Shown here: positions 8,155 to 17,784 of the stretch, one piece after another | Numbering within the stretch: position 1 is the first letter of the stretch | Layout: every line of letters starts with the position of its first letter | NCBI RefSeq assembly: GCF_000222685.1 | Contig: NZ_AFWJ01000264.1 | Span: 1 to 36,939 of the forward strand | Length of the DNA stretch: 36,939 bases | Origin: Vibrio nigripulchritudo ATCC 27043 | GTDB lineage: Bacteria; Pseudomonadota; Gammaproteobacteria; Enterobacterales; Vibrionaceae | Direction of reading: 5' to 3' | Position numbers and translations under genes: made by a program | The notes under the pieces: model-generated | The model's database searches: none | Told to the model about the DNA's origin: nothing | The model's input: the letters and a program-made list of their open reading frames with translations, nothing else

Positions 8155-8607
8155 CTAGTGATGATGGTGATGACCACCCGATGTACCGCCATAAGCCCCA
8201 TCTTCAGGCTCGAAAGGCGCAAATTCAGAGGTTACTGTTCCCCCCAAACCTTCAACCATGTCGTCCAGTACATGATCGTGCTGGTAGCGCAGCCAGTCTG
8301 CAGTGACCTGAAGTGGCACATGTCGGTTGCCTAAGTGATACGCCATGCGAGCAAGCAGCAAGGCATCTTCACAGTAAATTGTGGAAACGGGTTCAGGCGC
8401 CGCCTTGATTTCCACCACTTTTCCGCATTCACTTTTTAGTTGCATGCCATCGCGTAGCGTGTATCCACGTGGCACGAACAAGCCCGCTTCTGAGCCGTCA
8501 TCCAGCTGCACTTTCTGGCGGCTTTTGATGCGTTTCTCTATGGTCAGGCTCAGATAGCCGTCTGGTGAGTCAGAATGGCAGTCATTGAATTGAGTCAGTT
8601 CAATCAA
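8155..8607 (-). CDS. ureE: Urease nickel metallochaperone UreE
   Basis: 150 residues with the expected two-domain UreE fold: an N-terminal peptide-binding domain (to ~75) and a C-terminal metal-binding domain with CEDALLLARMAYHLGNRHVPLQV. The His at NRH in that block is the likely dimer-interface nickel ligand. The protein ends GGTSGGHHHHH, the histidine tail that stores nickel in many UreE proteins. The start is TTG at 8607: AAGGAGC lies just upstream and translation begins IELTQ, as is usual for UreE. It follows ureC by 14 bases. Confidence 0.95.
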   Translation of the reverse strand: MIELTQFNDCHSDSPDGYLSLTIEKRIKSRQKVQLDDGSEAGLFVPRGYTLRDGMQLKSECGKVVEIKAAPEPVSTIYCEDALLLARMAYHLGNRHVPLQVTADWLRYQHDHVLDDMVEGLGGTVTSEFAPFEPEDGAYGGTSGGHHHHH

Positions 8608-8621
8608 AACAAAGCTCCTTG

Positions 8622-10325
8622 TCAGAATAAAAAGTAACGCTGCGCCATTGGCAGCACACTGGCAGGTTCACAAGTCAACAATTGTCCGTTGGCACGCACC
8701 TGATAGGTTTGGGAATCCACTTCAATCGTTGGCTGCCAGTCGTTGAGCTTCATGTCGACTTTGCGAATGGAACGGCAGGCTTTTGCAATACCAATTTGGC
8801 TGGTTAAACCTATGTTTTGAGCGACACCATCGTCCGCTGCTTGCTGCGAAACAAACAGCATGGATGTGCTGCTCGCTGCTTTCCCATAGCTGCCAAACAT
8901 GGAGCGATAATGCACCGGTTGCGGAGTAGGGATGGAAGCATTCGGATCGCCCATCGGTGCCATGGCGATCATGCCGCCTTTGATGATCAAACTGGGTTTG
9001 ATGCCAAAGAATTGCGGTTTCCAGAGCACCAGATCCGCGAGTTTCCCGACTTCCACCGAGCCAATCTCATGACTCATCCCGTGGGTGATGGCCGGGTTAA
9101 TGGTGTATTTGGCGATATAGCGCTTGAGCCGAAAGTTGTCGCTGTGCTCTGTATCTTTGTCTAACGTGCCGCGCTGCACTTTCATTTTGTGCGCGGTTTG
9201 CCAGGTTCGGGTAATCACTTCGCCAACGCGACCCATGGCCTGAGAATCGGACGCGATCATGGAGAACGCGCCAAGATCATGCAGGATGTCTTCGGCAGCA
9301 ATGGTTTCTCGGCGAATTCGCGACTCAGCGAACGCCACGTCTTCTGCAATAGAGGGAGAAAGATGGTGACAAACCATCAACATGTCTAAATGCTCATCCA
9401 CCGTGTTGACGGTGTAAGGTCGAGTCGGGTTGGTGGAAGAGGGCAAAATATTGGCTTCCCCGCACGCTCGGATAATATCGGGGGCGTGACCACCTCCAGC
9501 CCCTTCTGTGTGGTAAGTGTGAATCACCCTGTCACCAATTGCGTTGAGTGTGGCTTCCACAAAGCCGGATTCGTTGAGTGTGTCGGTATGAATCGCGACC
9601 TGCACATCCATCTCTTCTGCAACCGTCAGGCAGGTATCAATCGAGGCAGGCGTGGTGCCCCAGTCTTCGTGGAGTTTTAACCCCACAGCACCTGCGGTCA
9701 CTTGCTCGCGTAGTCCTTCTGGTTGACTGGCGTTACCCTTGCCAAGCAGTCCAAAGTTCATCGGAAAAGGATCTAACGCTTGCAGCATGCGATGCATGTT
9801 CCACGGACCGGGCGTGCAGGTTGTCGCGTTAGTGCCTGTGGCGGGCCCAGTGCCACCACCAATCATGGTGGTCACCCCGGACGCCAAGGCTTCTTCGATT
9901 TGTTGTGGACAGATAAAGTGGATGTGGGAATCGATGCCACCTGCGGTCAGTATGGATCCTTCTCCTGCGATCACCTCAGTTCCAGGACCAATAATGATGT
10001 CCACATTAGGCTGAATATCGGGGTTGCCCGCTTTACCTATGGCGCAGATGCGACCATCTTTGACCCCAACATCGGCTTTCACTATTCCCCAGTAATCGAG
10101 GACGACCGCGTTGGTGATCACCAGATCAGGGGTTTCAGATGAAGGCCTCTGGCTTTGCCCCATGCCATCGCGAATAACTTTACCGCCGCCGAATTTCACT
10201 TCATCCCCGTATTGAGTGAAGTCTTTTTCTACTGAAAGCCATAAATCCGTGTCGGCGAGCCTGAGTCTGTCGCCAACCGTAGGGCCAAACATTTCTGCGT
10301 AGGCTTGTCTTGAAATACTTGCCAT
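8622..10325 (-). CDS. ureC: Urease subunit alpha (catalytic)
   Basis: 567 residues, full length. It hydrolyses urea to ammonia and carbamate at a dinuclear nickel site. All active-site residues are found at the classical Klebsiella numbering: H134 and H136 (DSHIHF), the carbamylated lysine K217 ([12 protein letters not shown]), H246, H272, D360 ([10 protein letters not shown]) and the catalytic flap histidine H320 (MVCHHLSP). No truncation or altered ligand is seen, so the enzyme should be active once matured. AAGGA precedes the ATG at 10325. It lies 26 bases downstream of the fused gamma/beta gene. Confidence 0.98.
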   Translation of the reverse strand: MASISRQAYAEMFGPTVGDRLRLADTDLWLSVEKDFTQYGDEVKFGGGKVIRDGMGQSQRPSSETPDLVITNAVVLDYWGIVKADVGVKDGRICAIGKAGNPDIQPNVDIIIGPGTEVIAGEGSILTAGGIDSHIHFICPQQIEEALASGVTTMIGGGTGPATGTNATTCTPGPWNMHRMLQALDPFPMNFGLLGKGNASQPEGLREQVTAGAVGLKLHEDWGTTPASIDTCLTVAEEMDVQVAIHTDTLNESGFVEATLNAIGDRVIHTYHTEGAGGGHAPDIIRACGEANILPSSTNPTRPYTVNTVDEHLDMLMVCHHLSPSIAEDVAFAESRIRRETIAAEDILHDLGAFSMIASDSQAMGRVGEVITRTWQTAHKMKVQRGTLDKDTEHSDNFRLKRYIAKYTINPAITHGMSHEIGSVEVGKLADLVLWKPQFFGIKPSLIIKGGMIAMAPMGDPNASIPTPQPVHYRSMFGSYGKAASSTSMLFVSQQAADDGVAQNIGLTSQIGIAKACRSIRKVDMKLNDWQPTIEVDSQTYQVRANGQLLTCEPASVLPMAQRYFLF

Positions 10326-10351
10326 CAGAACATCCTTGTTAGTTGAATCAC

Positions 10352-10981
10352 TTAAACGGGACCCATGACTTTCCCTTGAAAGCCATAGATGGTTTTGTCG
10401 CCGGAATACTCAACCAGCTCAACCGTGCGAGACTGACCCGGCTCGAATCGTGTTGCAGTACCCGCGGGGATATTGAGACGAAAGCCTTTGGTGGATTCGC
10501 GATCAAACAGGAGCGCGTCATTCACTTCATAAAAGTGATAATGCGAACCGACCTGAATCGGTCTGTCGCCATGATTCTGCACCTTTACCGACAGGGTGTT
10601 TCGGTCAGCGTTGATGGCTAAATCCCCCTCTGGGGTTTGAAGTTCTCCGGGTGTGATGTCCTGACTGGACGCTGCCCCTTGAGTGATGGGTTCATGCACG
10701 GTGACCAGCTTGGTGCCGTCGGGAAAGGTAGCTTCCACCTGAACGTCTGGGATCATCGAAGGCACGCCTTCCATCACCTCGTCGGAAGTGAGCAAAGTTC
10801 GCCCAAAATCCATCAGCTCAGAAACGGTTCTCCCTTCTCTTGCCCCTTCTAAAATAGCGCTACTGATGTACGCAACCGACTCGGGGTAATTCAGTTTTAG
10901 CCCCTTCTCTTTGCGTTGTTTGGCGAGTATGCCAGCGCAAAATATCAGGAGCTTGTCTTTCTCTCTGGGTGTGAGTTCCAT
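10352..10981 (-). CDS. ureAB: Fused urease gamma-beta subunit
   Basis: 209 residues from the ATG at 10981, chosen because AAGGAAGAAGGG precedes it and because [14 protein letters not shown] is the normal UreA N-terminus; the frame is open back to 11041. Residues 1-100 are UreA (gamma), ending [10 protein letters not shown]. From about 108 the sequence is UreB (beta): [16 protein letters not shown], then [11 protein letters not shown] and [23 protein letters not shown]. The linker TQGAASSQD is short, and no stop or frameshift separates the parts. Similar gamma-beta fusions are known in Helicobacter and some other bacteria; many proteobacteria keep ureA and ureB separate. Confidence 0.95.
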   Translation of the reverse strand: MELTPREKDKLLIFCAGILAKQRKEKGLKLNYPESVAYISSAILEGAREGRTVSELMDFGRTLLTSDEVMEGVPSMIPDVQVEATFPDGTKLVTVHEPITQGAASSQDITPGELQTPEGDLAINADRNTLSVKVQNHGDRPIQVGSHYHFYEVNDALLFDRESTKGFRLNIPAGTATRFEPGQSRTVELVEYSGDKTIYGFQGKVMGPV

Positions 10982-11028
10982 TCTTTTCCCTTCTTCCTTT
11001 TCCCACAAATTAGCAAGCGCGAAAATGT

Positions 11029-11952
11029 CTATGTCGCCCAAATCCTTGGTGCGTTATTTTTTAACCCCCATTGCTCGCGAATCATGGTGCGTACCTGAGT
11101 GAACGCGTCCATCATGGATTCTGTCCACTTGCTGATGGCACGAACCACCATCAAACCATCCACGACTGTGACAGCAATGGTGATGGGGTCGGATTCTGAG
11201 CTGCGGTCTTTTTCAAACTGATGGAGCAAACCCTGTACCAACTCCAGTGCGTTTGGTGATGCACCGAAAACGTATAGCGATCCCATCGTGGGGCATTGCT
11301 GTAACCCACTGTTAAAAAAGCGCTTATCCATACCATTTAGGTTCAGCCCTTCAATCAGGAGGGGGGAATCGTCTACCCGTATCTGAGTCCGACCACTGAT
11401 TTTTCCCTTAAGGAATCCCTCATTCAGTGCAGGACGACCAAAAGAGTGCATTTCCCAGCCCATAAATCGGGCATCGCTGGCGAGGTTGATTTGTGTTTCA
11501 AGGTGAGCGATGGCACCTGAGAAATAGATGTTCTCCAGTGGGAACCATTCCAGCGTAGCGCCACTCTCGACTTTCAAATTGAGGGTTTGCTTTGCAAGAC
11601 GATCATCAGACAGATAAAACTTAGTGGCGCCGGGGGTAGTCACCAGTGCGTGAGCGCCTGTTTGAGATTGAGTGGAGATGGACAGACTGTCGCCACCGAC
11701 TACACCACCCGGCGGATGCAGCAGGTAGGTATGACAGATTCCGCCTTCGGGGTAGAGTGGGCGTTGAACGGCGAGCGGTCCACGTTGCTCCCGTTTGCTC
11801 AATACCGTTCTGCCACCTTGTGCTGAGCCGCTCGGATTGCTGAATTCCAGATTAAGTCTGGCTTCCCAGCCAGACTGTTTATTGGTTTCGATTTGGTTGG
11901 ATTCGATTTGGTTGGCTTCAATAGAAGAAGCCAGATCTCGTGCTGCGGTCAT
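11029..11952 (-). CDS. ureD: Urease accessory protein UreD (UreH)
   Basis: 307 residues. UreD is the scaffold that binds apo-urease and channels nickel from the UreF/UreG complex. Typical UreD blocks are visible: [38 protein letters not shown] and [14 protein letters not shown]. The first ~25 residues are a low-complexity run containing SNQIE/ANQIE repeats and are probably disordered. The ATG at 11952 overlaps the urtE stop in an ATGA arrangement, so translation is likely coupled to the transporter genes. This overlap is good evidence that urea uptake and urease form one transcription unit. Confidence 0.95.
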   Translation of the reverse strand: MTAARDLASSIEANQIESNQIETNKQSGWEARLNLEFSNPSGSAQGGRTVLSKREQRGPLAVQRPLYPEGGICHTYLLHPPGGVVGGDSLSISTQSQTGAHALVTTPGATKFYLSDDRLAKQTLNLKVESGATLEWFPLENIYFSGAIAHLETQINLASDARFMGWEMHSFGRPALNEGFLKGKISGRTQIRVDDSPLLIEGLNLNGMDKRFFNSGLQQCPTMGSLYVFGASPNALELVQGLLHQFEKDRSSESDPITIAVTVVDGLMVVRAISKWTESMMDAFTQVRTMIREQWGLKNNAPRIWAT

Positions 11953-12644
11953 ACTGTCAGATACTCCGCAATCAACTGGTCGTTGAGTTCTTCCATCTGC
12001 CCGGACGCGACAATTCGCCCGCGATCCAGCAAAGTAAATCTGTCTCCCACCTTTCTGGCAAAGGGTAGCTTTTGCTCAACCAGTAACACCGTCAGCCCAA
12101 GCTTCTGGTTCAGCATTTTGATGATGTCGCCAATTTCCTGAACAATATTCGGCTGGATGCCTTCCGTTGGCTCATCCAGAATCAGAAGATCCGGGTTCAC
12201 CACTAAAGCGCGTCCTATAGCGAGTTGTTGTTGCTGACCACCCGATAAATCACCGCCACGGCGATGCTTCATTTCTTCCAGAACAGGGAAAATTTCGTAG
12301 ATGAAATCCGGAATCTTTCTGTCGGTTTTGTCGCGAATTGGCAATCCGACGGACAGGTTTTCTTCCACTGTGAGCATTGGGAAAATTTGTCGCCCTTGAG
12401 GAACATAACCCACGCCCAGTCGTGGTCTGTCTTCGGCAGGACGGGATTCAATATTCTGGCTATTCAACACAATGTTTCCGTTGCGAATGGGTGTTAGACC
12501 CATGATGCATTCGAGTAAGGTGCTTTTTCCTACGCCATTTCGACCCATCAACACTGTGCATTCCCCTTTGGGAATAGAGAGCGACAAGTCCCACAAGGTA
12601 TGGCTTTCCCCGTAATACTGGTCGATGTTTTTGACTTTTAACAT
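11949..12644 (-). CDS. urtE: Urea ABC transporter ATP-binding protein UrtE
   Basis: 231 residues, LivF-like ATPase. Walker A is GRNGVGKST (34-42), the signature is LSGGQQQQLAIGRAL and Walker B is LLILDEPTEGIQ. EGIQPNIVQEI is characteristic of UrtE compared with LivF. With UrtD it powers urea import across the inner membrane. The start overlaps the urtD stop (TAATG) and its stop overlaps the ureD start, so the genes are translationally coupled. Confidence 0.95.
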   Translation of the reverse strand: MLKVKNIDQYYGESHTLWDLSLSIPKGECTVLMGRNGVGKSTLLECIMGLTPIRNGNIVLNSQNIESRPAEDRPRLGVGYVPQGRQIFPMLTVEENLSVGLPIRDKTDRKIPDFIYEIFPVLEEMKHRRGGDLSGGQQQQLAIGRALVVNPDLLILDEPTEGIQPNIVQEIGDIIKMLNQKLGLTVLLVEQKLPFARKVGDRFTLLDRGRIVASGQMEELNDQLIAEYLTV

Positions 12645-13465
12645 TAGGATTCCCCCAGATAGACTTGTTTCACCACGGGATCGGACTGCACCTTATCCAT
12701 CGAGCCTTCTGCCAGCACGTGACCTTGGTGAAGCACGGTGACGTGTGAAGCGATGGAGCGGACGAAATCCATATCGTGTTCAACTACCACCACGGAATGT
12801 TTGCCCGCCAAGCCATTGAGTAATTCAGCAGTGCGATCCATTTCCTGATGGGTCATCCCTGCAACCGGTTCGTCGACCAGTAAGAGCTTGGGGCTTTGCA
12901 TCAGCAACATTCCAATCTCTAGCCACTGTTTCTGACCATGAGATAAATTTCCTGACGCGAGATGCGCCTGATCGTGCAGGTGAATCAGCTCAAGCACGGA
13001 TTCCAGCTTACTTTGTTGCTCGCCAGAGAGCTTGGCGGTAAAGGTATTCCAAAGATTTCGAACGCCAGACATGGCGAGCTCAAGGTTTTGCCACACGGTT
13101 AAGCATTCAATTACGGTTGGCTTCTGGAACTTGCGACCAATCCCCGCGTTGGCGATTTGCGCCTCGGTCATCTTGAGCAGGTTCAGGTTAGATCCCAGCC
13201 AGACTTGCCCGGTATCGGGTTGGGTTTTGCCAGTGATGATGTCCATCATAGTGGTCTTCCCTGCACCGTTTGGACCGATGATGCAGCGCAGTTCGCCTTC
13301 CTTGATGTAAAGGTTTAGGTCGTTGATGGCTTTGAATCCGTCAAAGCTTTTGTTTACGCCTTCGAGGTACAACAGGATGTTGTGAGAGGTATCGATCAGT
13401 GGGTGAATATTCGGCTTCATAAAGCTGAATACCTGATCACGTTTGACTAGTTCTGAGGTCAGCAT
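12644..13465 (-). CDS. urtD: Urea ABC transporter ATP-binding protein UrtD
   Basis: 273 residues, LivG-like ATPase. Walker A is IGPNGAGKTT, the signature motif is the variant LSHGQKQWLEIG seen in UrtD proteins, and Walker B is LLLVDEPVAGM, followed by the switch histidine in VVVEHDMDF. About 25 residues precede the ABC core and seem not to be conserved. The start overlaps the urtC stop in TAATG, and the stop overlaps urtE. Confidence 0.95.
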   Translation of the reverse strand: MLTSELVKRDQVFSFMKPNIHPLIDTSHNILLYLEGVNKSFDGFKAINDLNLYIKEGELRCIIGPNGAGKTTMMDIITGKTQPDTGQVWLGSNLNLLKMTEAQIANAGIGRKFQKPTVIECLTVWQNLELAMSGVRNLWNTFTAKLSGEQQSKLESVLELIHLHDQAHLASGNLSHGQKQWLEIGMLLMQSPKLLLVDEPVAGMTHQEMDRTAELLNGLAGKHSVVVVEHDMDFVRSIASHVTVLHQGHVLAEGSMDKVQSDPVVKQVYLGES

Positions 13466-14613
13466 TATGAGTGCTCCTTACTGTCTGGAAGGCTTCGTTT
13501 CCATTTAGGGAAGTTCGAGAACAAGCCCACAACACCTTTGGGTAAGTACAATGTGGACAGCACAAATAAACCACCGAGTGCAAACAACCAGATCTCGGGA
13601 AACTCGACGGTGAACCAGCTTTTGGCATAGTTGACCAAAATCGCACCCACGATCGCCCCATACAAAGTGGCGCGACCCCCAAGGGCAACCCAGATGACGA
13701 TTTCGATAGAGTTCAGTGGAGCGAATTCACCGGGGTTGATGATGCCCACTTGGGGGACATACAAAGCACCAGCCAGACCTGCAATCATGGCGGAAAGAAC
13801 AAAGATTCCGAGTTTGATGTTATCGACGTCGTACCCCATAAAACGGGTACGCGACTCAGAATCACGAATAGCTAATGAAACGCGCCCCAATCGGCTTTCC
13901 ATAATGGTTCGGCAAAGCAGGTAGCAGACGATTAACGCCACACCAGTGCAAAGGAACAACGCCAGCTTGGTCGCATCGCTTTGCAGGCTGAAGCCAAGAA
14001 TGTCTTTAAAATCGGTGAGCCCGTTGTTGCCTCCAAAGCCCATTTCATTTCGGAAGAATGCCAGCATCAGCGCGTAGGTCAGTGCCTGAGTCATAATGGA
14101 CAGATAGACACCAGATACACGGGATCGAAAGGCAAGATAGCCGAAGACAAACGCCAGTACACCCGGCACGAAAAAGACCATCAGAGCTGCAAACCAGAAC
14201 TGATCAAACCCGAGCCAGAACCAGGGCAGTTCCTGCCAGTTGAGGAACACCATAAAGTCGGCAAGAATCGGGTCGCCGTACACGCCTCGGTCGCCAATTT
14301 GACGCATCAGATACATGCCCATGGCGTAGCCACCCAGCGCGAAAAATGCCCCATGCCCCAGACTGAGGATTCCGAGATAACCCCAGACCAAATCGACAGA
14401 CAGTGCGAGCAGGGCATAACTCAGGTATTTCCCCATAAGTGAAACGGTAAAGGTTTCAATGTGCAGTGGATGACCTACAGGCATCAGAAGATTGCCTATC
14501 GGCACCAGTATCAGCAGTGCCGCGATAATGCCCAAGGTGGCTTTTCCACCTTTGTCGTTCTGTAACGCACGAAAGATGACGGATCGTGATGCGAGTGTTG
14601 AAGTAGCAGACAT
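13465..14613 (-). CDS. urtC: Urea ABC transporter permease UrtC
   Basis: 382 residues, LivM-type permease with roughly ten hydrophobic segments. Characteristic blocks: DLVWGYLGILSLGHGAFFALGGYAMGMYLM, split by a loop with QIGDRGVYGDPILADFM, and the cytoplasmic coupling-loop region IRDSESRTRFMGYDVDNIKL that contacts the ATPases. The SLGHGAFF block is standard for LivM/UrtC. It follows urtB by 3 bases and overlaps urtD. Confidence 0.95.
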   Translation of the reverse strand: MSATSTLASRSVIFRALQNDKGGKATLGIIAALLILVPIGNLLMPVGHPLHIETFTVSLMGKYLSYALLALSVDLVWGYLGILSLGHGAFFALGGYAMGMYLMRQIGDRGVYGDPILADFMVFLNWQELPWFWLGFDQFWFAALMVFFVPGVLAFVFGYLAFRSRVSGVYLSIMTQALTYALMLAFFRNEMGFGGNNGLTDFKDILGFSLQSDATKLALFLCTGVALIVCYLLCRTIMESRLGRVSLAIRDSESRTRFMGYDVDNIKLGIFVLSAMIAGLAGALYVPQVGIINPGEFAPLNSIEIVIWVALGGRATLYGAIVGAILVNYAKSWFTVEFPEIWLFALGGLFVLSTLYLPKGVVGLFSNFPKWKRSLPDSKEHS

Positions 14614-14616
14614 AAC

Positions 14617-16221
14617 TTAACCCTCCGCCGCGCGACCACGTTGAGGGAATAACCCCCTTGGTCGTTTTTGAATGAAGAGGATAATAAAGACCAGCACCAC
14701 AATTTTTGCTAATACGGCACCTGCCCACGGCTCCAGTATTTTGTTGAACAGCCCTAGGCTTAAACCTGCCACGAGCGTTCCCCAAAGGTTTCCGACGCCG
14801 CCGAATACCACCACCATGAAGGAGTCTATGATGTAGGCTTGCCCCATGTTGGGTCCCACATTGGTGAGCTGTGAAAGTGCTACCCCTGCTATACCTGCAA
14901 CGCCAGAACCTAAGCCAAAGGTCATGATATCGACTCGTTCTGATCGAATACCCATGGCACGCGCCATAGAACGATTTTGGGAAACCGCGCGAACCTGTAA
15001 CCCAAGAGGGGTCTTTTTAAGGATCAGCATGAGTGCAGCGAAAGCGGCAATACAAAACAGGATGATGTAAAGGCGGTTGTAGGTCAGTGCCAACATCGGA
15101 TTAATTTCTAACGAGCCTGAAAGAAATTCTGGCGTGGTTACCGAGCGGTTAAGAGGGGAGAAAATAGAGCGAACCGCCTGTTGTAAGATCAAGCTGATAC
15201 CAAAGGTCGCAAGAAGTGTTTCCAATGGTCGTCCGTATAAATGACGAATCACACTGCGCTCGATCCCGATGCCAACTAACCCAGAAATAACAAAAGCCGC
15301 AGGAATTGAGAGAATCAACGCCACACCGGGGTAAGAGGGCAAAATCTGCTGAATCACATAGGTGGTGTATGCTCCAATCATGATGAGTTCACCGTGCGCC
15401 ATATTGATCACGCCCATCACGCCAAACGTAATGGCTAAGCCGATTCCTGCCAGCACTAACACCGAACCCAGACTCAAACCGAAGAATACGGTTTCAATAC
15501 CCGAATACAGGCGCTGGCTTTGCTGATATTTCGCCAGTGCTTTATTGGCGGCGGCGATAACGGCTGAATCATCACTGGTTTCTAATATCTGGTTCAGCGT
15601 TTGGAACACCTGTGGCGCTTTAGAACCAGAGATGCTTTCTATCGCCTCACGCTGAACGTCGCCCTTTTCTGAAGTGGCTTTGTAAAGATTTAAGGCAAGA
15701 GCCAGGTTGCCTTTTATTTCCTCGTCTGTTTCGGATTTTAGCTGCGTCTGAATCAGCGCAATCAGATTGGTATCTTTAGTTCCAAGCAGCTTTTGGCTGG
15801 CTTCCAACCGAGATGTAGGATCCGAAGAAATCAGATCTATCTTGGCGATCAGCACCTTAAGATACGAACGCAGCTTGTTGTTCAGCTTGGCTTTTTTGAA
15901 CGCGCGTTTGGACTCGACAACCACTTGTCTGTCCGAAGCGATTTGATAGGCCAACTGACCTTTTTTCAGCTTTTCAATGGAGTAAAAACCCGGATTGGTT
16001 TTGTGAACGTAAAGTGCGCCGTTCAGCCAGTGAGTGAGCATCACTTTTGCGAGTTCTGGCTGATGAGTGACAAGCCAGTCTGCCGCCGCTTTACGTTCTT
16101 CAAATTTCCGACTGAGTACCTGAGGCGCAAGATCATTAAGACCTTCAGCCTGCGTACTTGCCGAACTCTGGAACGCGCTGAAACAGGCGACCCAGATGAG
16201 GAAGTATCGAATAAATTGCAT
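14617..16221 (-). CDS. urtB: Urea ABC transporter permease UrtB with HEAT-like N-terminal extension
   Basis: 534 residues from the ATG at 16221; the TTG at 16242 lies inside a terminator hairpin and is not preferred. A signal peptide (MQFIRYFLIWVACFSAFQSSAS) leads a ~200-residue helical, Lys/Leu-rich region with HEAT-repeat character (LEASQKLLGTKDTNLIALIQTQL). The LivH-type permease starts near residue 240 (FFGLSLGSVLVLAGIGLAITFGVMG, NMAHGELIMIGAYTTY). This extra periplasmic domain is usual in proteobacterial UrtB and absent from LivH. Its job is not known; contact with UrtA is a reasonable guess. It ends 3 bases before urtC. Confidence 0.93.
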   Translation of the reverse strand: MQFIRYFLIWVACFSAFQSSASTQAEGLNDLAPQVLSRKFEERKAAADWLVTHQPELAKVMLTHWLNGALYVHKTNPGFYSIEKLKKGQLAYQIASDRQVVVESKRAFKKAKLNNKLRSYLKVLIAKIDLISSDPTSRLEASQKLLGTKDTNLIALIQTQLKSETDEEIKGNLALALNLYKATSEKGDVQREAIESISGSKAPQVFQTLNQILETSDDSAVIAAANKALAKYQQSQRLYSGIETVFFGLSLGSVLVLAGIGLAITFGVMGVINMAHGELIMIGAYTTYVIQQILPSYPGVALILSIPAAFVISGLVGIGIERSVIRHLYGRPLETLLATFGISLILQQAVRSIFSPLNRSVTTPEFLSGSLEINPMLALTYNRLYIILFCIAAFAALMLILKKTPLGLQVRAVSQNRSMARAMGIRSERVDIMTFGLGSGVAGIAGVALSQLTNVGPNMGQAYIIDSFMVVVFGGVGNLWGTLVAGLSLGLFNKILEPWAGAVLAKIVVLVFIILFIQKRPRGLFPQRGRAAEG

Positions 16222-16240
16222 TTTGTTGTCCGTGCTAAGC

Positions 16241-16269
16241 AAAAAAGCCCTTCACAAAGTGCGAAGGGC
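16241..16269 (-). terminator. Intra-operon terminator/attenuator between urtA and urtB
   Basis: On the minus strand GCCCTTC, a 9-nt loop, GAAGGGC, then TTTTTT: a standard rho-independent terminator lying between the urtA stop and the urtB start. Partial termination here would give more binding protein UrtA than permease, as is common in ABC importer operons. Confidence 0.8.
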
Positions 16270-16283
16270 AAAAGGGGTATCAA

Positions 16284-17567
16284 TCAGTTTGTGCCAGAGC
16301 ACTTTTTGGTTTCTACGTTGAAGCTGCCGCAAGAAAACGGCTGCAACCAGCTTGAATAAAGGTTTTTAGAACCCGGTAAGAAGTCAGACCAAGCATCGCC
16401 TGCGACTAATCCTGTGGTTTCCCAAACCACGTCGAACTGACCATCGTCTTGAATTTCACCGATCAGCACAGGCTTGGTGATGTGGTGGTTTGGCAGCATT
16501 GTAGAGTAGCCACCAGACAGGTTAGGTACGGAAACGCCAATCAGCGCACTTTGTACCGATTCTGGGTCGGTGGTTCCTGCATTGGTAACGGCTTTCGCCC
16601 ACATGTTGAAGCCAATGTAGTGTGCCTCCATTGGATCGTTGGTGACGCGCTCTTCACTTTTGATGAAGTCTTGCCACTGCTCAACAAACTCTTCGTTTGC
16701 CTCGGTATCGACGCTCATAAAGTAGTTCCATGCAGCAAGGTGACCAACAAGCGGAGACGTATCCATACCTGACAGTTCTTCTTCACCGACCGAGAATGCA
16801 ATAACGGGAATATCTTCAGAAGAGAGTCCTTGAGCGCCCAGTTCTTTGTAGAATGGCACGTTAGCATCGCCATTGATGGTGGAGACCACGGCAGTTTTCT
16901 TACCTTCGGAACCGAATTTCTTGATGTCCGATACAATGGACTGCCAGTCGCTGTGGCCAAACGGGGTGTAGTTGATCATGATGTCTTTCGCCGCGACGCC
17001 TTTATCTTTCAGGTACGCTTCCAAGATCTTGTTGGTAGTGCGAGGGTAAACGTAATCCGTACCAGCCAGTACCCAGCGTTCTACATCCAGTTCATCCATC
17101 AGATAATCGACAGCAGGAATGGCTTGCTGGTTTGGCGCTGCGCCAGTGTAGAAAACGTTTTTCGAAGACTCTTCCCCTTCGTATTGCACGGGGTAGAACA
17201 GAATGGAATTCAGCTCTTCAAACACAGGGAGCATGGATTTGCGTGATACCGATGTCCAGCCACCGAATACGACATCCACTTTTTCCTTTTCAATCAATTC
17301 GCGCGCTTTTTCTGCAAAAAGAGGCCAGTTGGACGCAGGATCTACCACCACAGCTTCGAGCTTTTTGCCAAGTAAACCGCCTTTTTTGTTCTGCTCATCA
17401 ACCAGCATCAAAACCGTATCTTTGAGGGTTGTTTCACTGATCGCCATGGTACCTGATAGCGAATGTAAAACGCCGACTTTGATGGTGTCTTCCGCTAGAG
17501 CCGGTGCAGAAAGTGAAATGAGTGTCCCTAAAGCAGCAAGTTTTAATTTGAACGTCATGTTCTTCAT
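16284..17567 (-). CDS. urtA: Periplasmic urea-binding protein UrtA
   Basis: 427 residues from the ATG at 17567, which has AAGGAGATAC upstream and starts a signal peptide (MKNMTFKLKLAALGTLISL, cleavage after APALA). The mature protein begins EDTIKVGVLHSLSGTMAISE, the usual opening of amide/urea-binding type I periplasmic proteins. Other family blocks are DPASNWPLFAEKA, VFGGWTSVSRKSMLPVFEE, LFYPVQYEGEE and DYVYPRTTNKI. It binds urea (or short amides) in the periplasm and hands it to UrtBC. It is the first gene of the urea unit, with a sigma-54-like promoter in front and a terminator hairpin behind. Confidence 0.95.
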   Translation of the reverse strand: MKNMTFKLKLAALGTLISLSAPALAEDTIKVGVLHSLSGTMAISETTLKDTVLMLVDEQNKKGGLLGKKLEAVVVDPASNWPLFAEKARELIEKEKVDVVFGGWTSVSRKSMLPVFEELNSILFYPVQYEGEESSKNVFYTGAAPNQQAIPAVDYLMDELDVERWVLAGTDYVYPRTTNKILEAYLKDKGVAAKDIMINYTPFGHSDWQSIVSDIKKFGSEGKKTAVVSTINGDANVPFYKELGAQGLSSEDIPVIAFSVGEEELSGMDTSPLVGHLAAWNYFMSVDTEANEEFVEQWQDFIKSEERVTNDPMEAHYIGFNMWAKAVTNAGTTDPESVQSALIGVSVPNLSGGYSTMLPNHHITKPVLIGEIQDDGQFDVVWETTGLVAGDAWSDFLPGSKNLYSSWLQPFSCGSFNVETKKCSGTN

Positions 17568-17600
17568 TGTGTATCTCCTTATTGTGAATAAAACTTCATC

Positions 17601-17616
17601 AACAAGAAGTGTGCCA
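17601..17616 (-). promoter_or_regulatory. Near-consensus sigma-54 promoter of the urt-ure unit
   Basis: On the minus strand TGGCAC-N5-TTGTT. The -24 element is perfect and the spacing is right, but the -12 GC is GT here. Transcription would start near 17590, leaving about 23 bases that contain the ribosome site of urtA. A GGTGCA half-site (17726-17731) lies further upstream. A sigma-70 alternative is TTGCAC-N17-TATACC beginning at 17731. Confidence 0.4.
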
Positions 17617-17784
17617 GTCATTTTTTGAGATTGATTTTTGTTATAACTGTTTGAATATAAATATTATTTTGTTTTGGTTGGTATCTGTTTAATTGCATAT
17701 CTAGGTATATGGCTTGAATGGTTTTGGTGCAAACGTAATCAAGTTTTCACTAAAGTTGTGAAATGGAGGCACTATGGTGAAAAT

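Noticed and set aside
7563-8222. Longer ureJ start at 8222 overlapping ureE
   Set aside because: The ATG at 8132 has a ribosome site and a proper signal sequence; the upstream extension does not look like the family.
8817-10142. Several plus-strand open frames of 66-120 codons
   Set aside because: All are antisense to ureC, whose codon pattern leaves other frames open; no domains.
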